Shown piece after piece: positions 49,496 to 60,200 of a stretch of 64,000 nucleotides of DNA. How positions within the stretch are numbered: position 1 is the first letter of the stretch; each line of letters starts with the position of its first letter. The notes beneath the pieces are model-generated. The model ran no database searches. It was not told where the DNA came from and worked only from the letters and a program-made list of their open reading frames with translations. The stretch covers positions 96,977 to 160,976 of the forward strand of contig VXAY01002848.1 in the NCBI GenBank assembly GCA_013399855.1, written 5' to 3'. Source of the DNA: Oxyruncus cristatus. Taxonomy: Eukaryota; Chordata; Aves; Passeriformes; Cotingidae. Position numbers and translations under genes: made by a program.

Positions 49496-51345
49496 TCAGC
49501 AGGTGGCAAAGGGAGCCCTTACTCACCTTCTGAGCTCTACAGTTCTGGGAAGCCCTGCACCCCTTTATCCAACCCAACAATACATAGTAATTTTTAAATG
49601 ATATAATTTATATGTTATGTTAAGACTAGCCACAATTAGAAATTTGCTCCTTATTTTTGGCTGAGGATTAAACCTAGCAAAGGACATTTCAGATAACTGA
49701 CCATTTATTTAAAAGTCTTGGGATGGTACCTTGCAGGAAAAACACCATCTGAGCACTTTTAAAAAACACAAAAGAAAATTCGCTACCACTGATGAAATAC
49801 TACGAAGTCTGATCATGTCAGATCAAACCCAGCTGCATGTCTTCAACAGCCAGCATTTCTTCATTTGTTTTATGATAAGTATATTAAAAGTAGGTAAGAA
49901 AATCCATCAGAGATCAGCATCCCTGCAGAAAACTCATTCTGACTCCAAGGAAGCACAGCTGAAAACTCTTGATGTCTTTCTGTGTTGCCATTGCGACAGG
50001 TATGTAAATAATCTCTCTCCCAGGCACAACTGTGCCAGGCAAATTCTAACCACTCTAACAGCTCTGTGTGGCACACAGATAATCAGTCCTGCCTGTCCGT
50101 TATCCTTTCAGGGGTTCTCTTCCTGTTTCTGAGTCAAAATTAGAGTGATTTTTTGCTCAGAGATAAACAAACCTAAGAAATGGCCTTACTGAAACTTTTA
50201 TCTGCCCCCTCCAACAGAAATACAGAAGGCTGTTTGTGTTCTGCTGAATCTCTGTCTGTCCACAGCATGGAGTCCATGTGGCCTGGGAGAACAAGAGCAT
50301 CTGCACATCTGTGAAAACTGTGCCTGACCCACCATCTGCAAATGGTTATTATACATACCTTTGACATCAAGGAGTGTTAAAGATCTTATATGAGGACTTG
50401 TCAACCTCCACGCACAGAGATAAAACTCTTCGGATCCTGGTTAGGCAGACACTTGTGTCTACTTGGGTCTGTATATTAGTGAGTTGAAGAGGCTCTACTT
50501 TTCCCCCTTTTTTCCCTCCCTCCCATTGTGCATCCTCAGGGAGCTTGTGAAATACTTCTTGTGAGATACCATATGTCTGTAGAGTATACCAACAATTTTC
50601 CTTACTTTCCTTTTTGCAAAAACCCCAGAGCTTGGAAAACCTAAACTGAAGGGCAGAGAGCAGTTGATGGAAGTTTGACCCAGACAAGACATACCATGAA
50701 CATTAATAATGTTGTACCAGTATTAGAAAACGCTTTAAGATCCAAATTCACCTTTTAGTCTGACCAGTATTTTGAGCACCTCAAAGCAAGCTAGCAAAGT
50801 ACAGTATAGCATATACGTGTTGTATGTATGTTTGTTTTGTGTTTGGTAAGAAAGCTTTCAGGTAGTCCAGAAACCTTTTTTTCCTCAGCAAAGAAACATC
50901 TCTACTGATCCACATTCCTGTCACATTTAGTATAGTCTTACAACTCTTTTTTGCTTCATCTTAGTATATGGAAGCCTATGATTGAACAGCATGCAGCTAA
51001 CATGCCTCAAAAACAATGACGGACAATGTGAGTAATTCACAACTGTGCTTTGCTAACCATGTTTCATCCTCCTCAGTTTTGGAGCAGAGTTCAAAATCCT
51101 CCTCATCATTGACAAAGTCACTGCCAGAATAATCATGAGTCCTCTGCTAGTTTGTCATTCAGAAAACTCCATGCTTCAGGGAAGATAACACTTCTGTGAC
51201 AGGTTCTTGGTTGCTTGAGATGCACAGGTCACCTTCAGTTGAGTATCCCTGTAGAAAGAGGGGAGAGCGGGCTGATCATGAGCCTGACTGTGAATAGTAT
51301 AGCACATTCTTCTTTAAGACCAGGAATTGGTATTAAAGCCAATAT
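49496..51345. other. Intergenic, no gene recognised
   Basis: ORFs of up to 133 codons (49731-50132, +) occur but contain no known domain and lack convincing splice or promoter context. No repeat was recognised. Confidence 0.5.
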
Positions 51346-51420
51346 CATGGCAGAGGGGTTGGAACTACATGACCCCTAAGGTCTCTTTCCAACCTAACCC
51401 AACCCATTCTGTGATTCTAA
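51346..51420 (+). mobile_element. CR1 LINE 3' end, about 75 bp
   Basis: 'catggcagaggggttggaac', 'aaggtctctttccaacctaa' and 'cccattctgtgattct' form a nearly consensus CR1 3' terminus in sense orientation, severely 5'-truncated. Confidence 0.9.
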
Positions 51421-51488
51421 TGCATGCTAAAAAAACCCCAAACCACCAACACCCTCCTCCCCCCTCAAAAAAAGACACCTAACTCCAT

Positions 51489-51519
<31 letters not shown>

Positions 51520-52735
51520 TATATTTACACCCTGCAACAGGGCAAGGAAATGGGCCAGGCAAGCAGGAAGCAGATCTAGTGATTAAGGTGTTGTCCCCCA
51601 GCTTTATGTCTAGGCTCCTATTGTCCATTTCTTAAATCTTTCTGGACCTTGCTATGTCATTTGTAAAATGATAGCTCGAAATCCTACTTTTGCCTTTTAT
51701 CCAGGCGAAATTATGTCAACGGATGATTGTTAGGAACTGAGATAACATGATAATGAGAAAAATACTATTTGCTTTTGAGTCTATGGTCCTACTCAGATAA
51801 AATCAAACTGAATGCATGAGTATCGAAGATTGTTTTCTAAAATTACAAATGGTGGACAAATAAAGAATTCAAGATATTTTTAATTAAAGGCCTTGGAGCA
51901 CTTTGGGTGAAAGTCACTATAAAATTGTTCATTCTCATATTTCTACCCTGGATCAGAGAATAGCAGCTTTCCCCTTTTTTTCCCTCTCGTCCTACCTGTC
52001 TTTAGAAGATATGTTTCATGTTTTGATACTGTTTCTTGCTTATTATATAATTATAACATTGTTGTTTCTACAAAAAGGCACAAGTCCAGAGCACATGTCC
52101 CACTGGTGCTTTTCTTAAAAGTTACCACCATGATGCCACACTGTGCTTAAAAAGCCAGCCTCAGTTACACCTCCAGTAACAGCTGATCCTGAAAAAGCTG
52201 CTGAGCTGAAGAAACCACATGCTAAAGCTGCTTGTCACAAAACAAGCCATTAGTTCTAGTTTTAAGCCGTTAGTTCTAGTAGCACTAGCACTATACCTCA
52301 AGTCTGGTGAGATATTCGGCGCCTTTCATTTTGTCTTGGTAAACCATGTTGTAAGGAATTACTTAGTCTAGCTGAGACTAACAAAGCAGTGCTATTATAT
52401 TTTATGTTGTGGAAAATGATGTTGAGGGAAGGACATATTCAGCAGGAAAGAGGCTGTGCTCTTTTCTAATGGTTGTCTCCCCAGGAAAGAGGCTGTTGGC
52501 TGCAACGACTTGCTGTTCCACAGCTCTCCTGTGGAACTCTGAGGTCGCAGTTCTCACTGCTGTTGATTAATGGGAGACGCTCCTCTGTGTAAAAGCAAGG
52601 CCTGCTGGCAGCAGGAAAAGTTCAACTAATTCCTTTCTTTCTCTTCCCTTCTTCAAATTTTGTTTTTACATTTTGGGAATGACTGCCATCACTATTTCGA
52701 AATAAGTAAGCACCAAATGTTTCAGATTTCATATT
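51421..52735. other. Intergenic with AC microsatellite and short duplications
   Basis: It contains the (AC)n at 51494-51519. It also has a direct duplication of 'ttagttctagt' with flanks at 52244-52280 (20-bp period) and 'aggaaagaggctgt' repeated at 52444 and 52483. No gene was recognised. Confidence 0.6.
51494..51519. repeat. (AC)n microsatellite
   Basis: About 13 AC dinucleotides, running into a short AT stretch. Confidence 0.95.
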
Positions 52736-52856
52736 AAAAAAAAACCCAACTAATCAACCAACCAACCAACCAAACAAAAAAAAAACAACCCCCCCCCAAA
52801 ACCCCAAAACAAAAAACAAACCAAAAAAACCCCCAAAACCAAACCAAACCACCCCC

Positions 52857-52897
<41 letters not shown>

Positions 52898-52898
52898 G
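52736..52898. repeat. Long A/C-rich tract ending in (CAA)n
   Basis: About 160 bases of almost only A and C: (CCAA)n, A-runs, a nine-C run, CCCC and CCCCC blocks separated by A-runs, then about 14 CAA units. The minus strand carries several G-runs. It is the largest tract of this kind in the window. Confidence 0.95.
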
Positions 52899-54520
52899 AC
52901 AACTTGTTGCAATGTGAAAACATGGGTACCGGTATAAGTACAGTGGAGTTAAATTAAATCAGTCACATTACTACTTAAAAATCTGTTGTGATTATCAAGC
53001 AACTAGAATGTTCAGGGATTATTCCCAATTAGTTTGACATACATGACATTCTTTCCCCTTGCTGTACACACAGCTATTTCTACAGTGGCCAGAAAAATTA
53101 AGCTGTCCATACACTTGCAGGCTCTGCTCTCATATGCAGTTTAATATGCCAATAAGAATAATCCAATTTCCTGAGGATGAATAACTAGGGGCTTGCTGGT
53201 TCAAGGTGTGTACAGATGCAATCAGACTCTTCTGGTCATTAATCCCTGGGATCAGCATGTTCTGATTATTACTGTGTAATTAGTTAATAAAGCCCCTTTC
53301 AAAGTGGAAGAGAACTGCTTTCTCTGAGCACAATGTGAACTGCATCTATCATGGCTTTATTCATTCCAGATGAATCTGATTCCCATTTAAGAAAACGTAT
53401 TCTGGGAATTTAACATCTCTATTGTGATGTTTCTGTTGTTTCCAACACTTAAAAGATGGTGACAATTATTAATGATTTTAATCTGAAGCAAATTTCTAAG
53501 AACCAACTTATATTGAGCTCATTGTTTTGGCTCAAGTACAAAAAAAAAGCAGGTGAAAGAGGAAACTGATATTTCAGAGTGAGAGGTTTACATGTGTGAC
53601 TTGGAGAAGATGACATATTCTGAACAACAAATATATTCACTTCCTGGTGTCTAGAAATGGAGTTATATTTGATTCACTATCTACTGTTAAATTCCTATTC
53701 ACTAAATTCCTATTCCTACTATTAAAAGCATTTTTTTAATAACTGCCTTAAAGAGTAGCTAGTCTTCAGAAATAATTATTTTGTGTTGTTTTAATTTAAT
53801 GCATATGTTGCATGGCATTTAAGTGTAAGTTGCCAGGCCAAAGGTTTTGGAACTCCAAACAACTTAACATTAGTGCTTTCCATGTCAGATCACAGAGTAA
53901 ATTATTTGAACAGAAAATTCACAGAAACAAAGAGACTCTATTGTGATCATGTAAATTATTGTACTATCTTGAACAAATATTCATAGATAGGGTGGGGTTC
54001 TGTTTTTGTTGGTGGTGGTTGTTTTTGGTTCTGTTCAGGTTTTTTTTTTGTTGTTGTTGTTGTTGTTGTTGTTTTTTTAATTTTTTTTCCCCCAGCAGTA
54101 CTTGGCCAAGGTTAACTCATCAACTTCCCAAATTAGAAAACAGGTCCTACTCATTCCTCTGTGAAAGTCTGATGAGTTTATGTAATAGTCCAGAAGATGT
54201 AGTGAGAATCAAATCCAGCCAAAATCGTCTCAATCCCTAGTCAGTAGCAGCCTGACTTTTTTCATTATTAAAAGGGTCTTTTTCAAGGTACCAAACCCAA
54301 CCATTGCCATCATCCTGAAATTGGAATGTTGACCCCCTTACTGATACTGCTTGACAAATGGAGCTGTTACACATTTGTATAAACAATGAACACAATGTCT
54401 CTCTCCTGATAACCTCAGATCAACAGTAGTCTGTTTTAAATTACAAATCTCTGCTTGGAAATCATTGGTGGCACCTTCGTGCCCCTTATGGAATAACAAA
54501 ACCTGAAGAGGTTGATTAAG
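52899..54520. other. Intergenic, no gene recognised
   Basis: It contains a T/G-rich stretch at 53996-54092 including the (TTG)n microsatellite, and a short duplication 'actaaattcctattc' near 53690-53715. The section 53130-53300 is AT-rich with homeodomain-type TAATTA/ATTA motifs (see findings). Confidence 0.5.
54048..54073. repeat. (TTG)n microsatellite
   Basis: About eight TTG units after a T-run; only T and G. Confidence 0.92.
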
Positions 54521-54930
54521 TGAGCCCAGCAGAGAGCCACTGGGATGTTCAGGGACTGGAGCACCTGCCCTGCAAGGGGAGCCTCGCACACAGGGCTGGT
54601 TCTGCCTGGAGAAGGGTAGGCACCTCAGAGCAGCCTCCTGCCCACAACAGGTCACTGAGGAGATGGAGCCACGCTTTCCACAACACAAAGGAGCAGGATA
54701 AGAAAGTGTGGGTCCAAGTTGAAACAGGAGGAGCCCATATTATATAAAAAGGTAAACCTTTTTTTCCCTTTTCGGGCAGTCCAGCCTGGAGCAGGTTGCC
54801 AAGAGAGGCAGTAGAGTCAGCTTTCTTGAAGCTTTCCAAAACTGGTCTAGAAAAAGTCCCAAGTCACATGCTCTGACCTACTTGCTGCTGCTGTTTTGAG
54901 CAGGCAGTTGCACTGGGTACCTCCAGCCAT
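54521..54930 (+). mobile_element. CR1 LINE 3' fragment, diverged and partly rearranged
   Basis: 'gagcccagcagagagccact', 'cagggactggagcacctgcc', 'ctgcctggagaaggg', 'ggtcactgaggagatggagc' and 'agttgaaacaggagga' match CR1 in order. After a poorly matching patch around 54740-54775 the match resumes with 'ctggagcaggttgccaagag' and 'actggtctagaaaaag'. Parts of the consensus between these blocks are missing, indicating internal deletions. It explains the ORFs at 54338-54839. Confidence 0.88.
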
Positions 54931-55294
54931 CTCTTTCACGCTGGGTTACCAAAGCCCTTTAGAAAAGAGTCCAGGGACATCTCTGTACCATGACTATTTG
55001 GTTAAACTGTGGTATGTTGAATGTGGTAAGCCATGCAGTCTCTTCCAGTCCTACCCATGTAAGACTTTTTTCTATTTATTCACTCTTTTATTCACTTGTT
55101 TTTTAAACCAAATTTATAGTTTGAAACCCTTGCTAGTCCATTTTCTGCTCAATGTCTGACTCATGCTGTGACACACTCATGTCATACTTCTCTGTATCTC
55201 AAAACTTCCCATTTTAAGAAACAGTTCTCTCTCAAAAGCTAAGAAACTAACTCAAGATGTTTTATCAATTACTGTGAACAGTCATTTTTTTTGC

Positions 55295-55333
<39 letters not shown>

Positions 55334-57190
55334 GACACAGAGCCCTCTAAGGATTCAACATGCTCTCCCTTATTTATGTGCATCAGTGGGATCAGTCTTT
55401 AAAAGTCAGCTGGATCCCTGGGTGCAACAGAGCTCACACTGCATAGGCAAGGTTGGTACAGTCTGTATTTTTTAGGTCAAATGAATGTTTCTTCTTCTAT
55501 GATTGAATTTTCTCAGCTTGGGGATTACCTCAGTGAGGATTCTGCTGTGCACATCCGCTCTCTGCTGATTTCTCAAATGCACTGTCCCTTGGTTACAGTC
55601 TTGTGCCACTGCTATGCAAACTTTCTGAGTAATTCATGTTTGGGTTTTTTCACGTTTTAGCTCACTGCTTAGTTTATGAGCAAGCCCTTGTGCACTGGAG
55701 TTCTAGAAGCTATAGGTGATGATGGTTTCTCAGATTTTGGGCAATATTTTTCCCTATTATCTTATAAGAAACATACCAACACAGTAGCCAGTTCATGTGC
55801 TTTGAAGGTATTCTAGAATGCTAATCTTTCAATTGTGACTGTAAAAAACAGTCAAGCATATTTTACTATCACCATTCAAGACTTCCAGCCAGTTCCCTTT
55901 ACATTCTGCCACTCAGTAATTAAACCCACTATCTGGTAAAACTTATTTTCCAAATTTAATGCATGAGCTATTTCTCCAGCTACAAGTAAAGAGCATCAGC
56001 TCTGGAAAATAAAAGGAGGCCAAGGAGCACAGAGAATGTAGAAAGCTGGGGAAAGGCCACAAAGACCTTCACCTTTGAGATTAACTGTATCTTCTCGTCT
56101 GCAGAGAAAAAAACTTCACTAAACATTTGGGCAGAATAAAGAGCAGCAGTGGCAGATGTGTTGCCATGGTAGATGTAAGATGGCTCTTTTTCTGTCGGCT
56201 GAATCTCCTACAATTGATTATTTGATTTTCCACTATTTTGCCTGAGATTGCTATCATATTAAGCCACCATCTGTCATTCAGTTTGCTCCTGCTGAAGTGT
56301 GGACAATGTTGTAGCTCTTCCAGACATCAGATATTTTCTCTGGCCCCTCCTGAAATTTATTTTAAATGTAAAATCATCGGTCCAGAATCTTCCTCAGAAA
56401 GTTTACTTCACGACTTGGGAAAAAGTCACCTGGCCTCGTTGTCTCAAGTGTTTATCTGCTACAAGCCTGTGTGCTTCTTTGGTTACTGCTGGCCTGCGAA
56501 TCATTTCATCATTGTCAGGAAAATACTTCAAGTACCTCATCTTGACTTTTTCCAGATACAAAGCAGAAAATGATTATATAAAGGCAATTAGTAATGAGGT
56601 AGAAAGAGGTGTTCATTAAACATGTGCCCATCTTTTGTTATTTTTTTTTTCTTAAAACACTTAAATGGAAGTTGTTTTGTTCTTTACCCAGCCTGCCATG
56701 GGTCCTTATGTAACATATTAACTTCTCTTATTACATCCTCCCATACTCAGAGCTAGACAACATATTAATTTTAACTATTCCTCCTTGATTCTTTATTGTC
56801 TCTCTAACTTCTGTCTGGTCTGTATTTATTTAATAGGAACGTTTGACAAAAAAAAAATTCCCTGCCTTGATTGTAGCTTTTGACCATCTAAAACTTATCT
56901 TAAAGAATGCAATATTCATTCTTGTTCATTCTCTTTTGTCTGGTCTTCCCTTTCAGAAGTCGCCTAAAACTATCTTAAAATAAAGTAGAAGAACTGTCTC
57001 CTTTTTATCAGTACTGTCATGAATTTTACCTGACAAGATTCAGAAAGAACCGGAACATATAAAACTGTTAGACCCTGAAAGACTTCCAAGTGGGAATGTA
57101 TACAATGAAACTTTGTAGTGAACAAAAACAACTTCTTTCAATTACCTTTTAATACAAAATTTAAATGTATGAACATTTACAGAAAACTTA
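54931..57190. other. Intergenic with TA/CA microsatellite
   Basis: Apart from the (TA)n(CA)n repeat at 55295, nothing is recognised. Overlapping + strand ORFs at 56238-56619 lack known domains. Confidence 0.5.
55295..55332. repeat. Compound (TA)n(CA)n microsatellite
   Basis: About 13 AT units are followed directly by about six AC units. It is a compound dinucleotide repeat and likely length-polymorphic. Confidence 0.95.
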
Positions 57191-57236
57191 ACCCCCCCCC
57201 AAAAAAAACCCCAAACCAAACAAACAAAACAAACCC
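57191..57236. repeat. A/C-only low-complexity tract
   Basis: A nine-C run is followed by A-runs separated by CCCC, CC and C, with no G or T. It resembles the tracts at 21268 and 52736. Confidence 0.9.
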
Positions 57237-60200
57237 AGAGAAATACCAGTTAGCAGTCTGAAGGGGTGAACAGATAGGATAGAAACAGAACTGATAGGAT
57301 CCAGCAGCATCAACTAGCATCCAAGTCAAATATCCAAATTTTGGAATAACCTGACTAAGACAACAGACCTATTGTTTACATATAGACTCTTCTCACCGGT
57401 TTACCCTGTTCAATCTACTTGTATGCATGAAACGTGGAAAAAAAGAGCTAAAAGCAAACCAATTCATAGGTGATATAACCAGATTTCCATCCTTTTTTTT
57501 TTGTCCTGAATTAATTTTAAGTCCTTAAGGTGAGCAATGGTCCCTGTAACACATGCTGTAATTCTTCCACTTACGTTACACCTGTTTTATTCCTCTTAGC
57601 CAGGTTAAAAGCAATGCTTTTAACATTTTAGACATGCAGTTCCTCCCACTAGGTTTCTGTGATGCCAATTATATTAACTGTCTTCTTTAAAATAAGAAAT
57701 TTCCAATTTGTTTTGCTTCTTGCTGCAATTTCTGGCAATTGGAATGCTCTTTCTATTCCGGTTTTCTGTCACTATAGGCCAATTTGTTTATGACTTGCTC
57801 AGTTAATGTCTATGTTACATCTGTCTCATTTGCATGCTACTTTCTATTTTTAAACTACTACCTTCCTTAGTTCTCTGCTTCCCTCTATTCCTAATAATTA
57901 CTGCTGCAACACAAGAAATACTGGTCACTCAGTCTTTAAAAAAACTCTTCTGTTTAAGGCTCTGTGAAGAGAAAACCCATTTCACTATATTAAAATCACT
58001 AATGATGTGTCCCTATTATTTCTGTCCTGTTCCTAACTCACTCTTGGGGACAGAAAATATGGAGCCAAGTATTTTTTTCTCTCACCTGTCTAGCTCTGAT
58101 ATCATATTGGTTCCAGAGTGCACCATCATTAGCAGTGGTTTTTTGGATGTCTTCATAATACTGTCTAATTCCTGCAAGTAAAAGAGTCACGACTTGTGCT
58201 TTTCTCCTCCAAAGAGACTGCAAGCACTATCCTATTCTTGAGCCACGAAGAGGAATCAATGCCTATCAGGTAATGTCCTGTTTAACTGAGTTTTGATTTT
58301 TCAGGAAGTTTCTTGGCAGCTTATTTGCTATCAACCTGTTAACCACCTCCTATCTCCAGCCACATTGAAAACTGTTTCTACTTCTCACCTTTTACTAGGA
58401 GACTCCAGTCTGGACTGTACATGAGTAAAAGTACTGGGGTATGCCAGAGAATAGTGGTTTTCATCCAGTCTTCTGGAAATTCCTGAATATCACCAGAAAC
58501 TCGAAGTGACTTTATTTTGACATTTCAATTAGTTGTTTTTTTTGAAAGGGTTGTTTGATCTGGACCAGCATTAGTATCTGTCTAGCTTTGTGGAGTAAAG
58601 GACTCTTTATGACTGATAAAGGTCTCAGCTGAAGTGTCCTCAGTGGTATGGATGAGGACAAGAAGGTCACAAGTTTCTCCCACAGCGTGAGAAACATAAG
58701 GTGCCAGTGGGGTTCCTCATACAAAACTGCATAGCACATCTTTGCTATTTATGCATGAGCAAACACAGGGATGCTAGCAGAGCTAAAATCAAACCATATG
58801 ATATATAGCGATATTTTGTTCTTAATAGTTTGTTCTTGACAGTGGATAAACCAGTGCAACTACACTGGTTTACATCAGAAATGTTGGAAGTTCCTATACT
58901 TGGACAATGACTGATAAATAACCTTCAGAGAAAATATTTCCTTCAGAGGAAGGAACTTCAATAACTGCTTTTAAGACAGAGGCAGAGCAATTTTGATTTT
59001 CCTTAACCCGATACCACCTTCACCGAACTCTGAGCTGCACCTGGGTTCATGAGAAAATGTTGGAACCATGATTGTTTTGTAAGCAAATAGTGATCTTGCA
59101 GTGCTGTTTGGGAGGTGTGGTCTTGAGCAGCATAGAAGTGAAAGAATTGAGAAAGGGCCCAAAATGTCAAGCAAAAACATTAAGTTTCAACGAGGCGAGT
59201 TGATGATACATATTTTGAGTGATAGCCTGTGTCCTCTTTCATGCAGGGAAAGGCAGTATGTACTGCTCATCCTGTAACGCCTCTAAACTTGGTATCTTCT
59301 TCTTGAGCTATGCCACTGCTCAGCCGGTTTCAGACAAAGCTCTCAAAAGTTTTTTGGGGAGGAGTGGAGGAGTTAAGGTTCCTGTTCACCAGGAACGATC
59401 TGTTCAGTTCACTGTATCCATAATAAATTGTTTTTTAATGTAGAATTTGATATGTATTATTTGATAAGGTATTTTTTTCTTTGTGTCCAGCAAACTGAAG
59501 GAATTTTATCAAATAAATCTAATCTTTAATTCCGCTACATGTATTTTATTTGACTTCCAATTGCCATTTAAATGTTCCTTTGACATAAAACAAATATGAA
59601 GTTTCTGAGAGACAGGGCACACGCTACTTACATTGATGTAGGCAGCTATTGAATTGTAAATGGATATTTAGATTAACATAGTTATGCAGTCTTATTCAAT
59701 CTTGTGAAGACATTGTATGCATCCTTGTGTTACAAAAATTATAAAATCTAGAGAAGGAACTAGAGGAGTGAAAGACCTATAGCAGATGAAAACTCACATA
59801 TAATTATAGCTTCACAACATGAATCAACTTTTCTTCGGCAAAACAGAAAGAGATCAGGAGTTAGATGCATGACAACATGAATGAATACCTTTTATGTGGT
59901 GTTGATATGGTATTTCACATCAATTCATCCTGAAAAAAACATGTAGATCAGGCTTTTAACTCAGTCTGGTGTTATTTGAGCATTATGAAATGTTATATGT
60001 GAAAAAACTGTCACAGTGGGGGTGTGTCTTTGCCTTTGCTAAGTAGCAGTGAGATGCGTTTAACACTGATAAGCAGCCAAAATGCAGCAGGAGTAATAAA
60101 TGTTGGAATATGCAAGAAGAAAGGTGCTAATAGAGCTTGAGTGCATGTCCATTTCCACCAGGAAGCTGTCTCTCCAGCCTGTGGCCCAGCAAGTGCAGGG

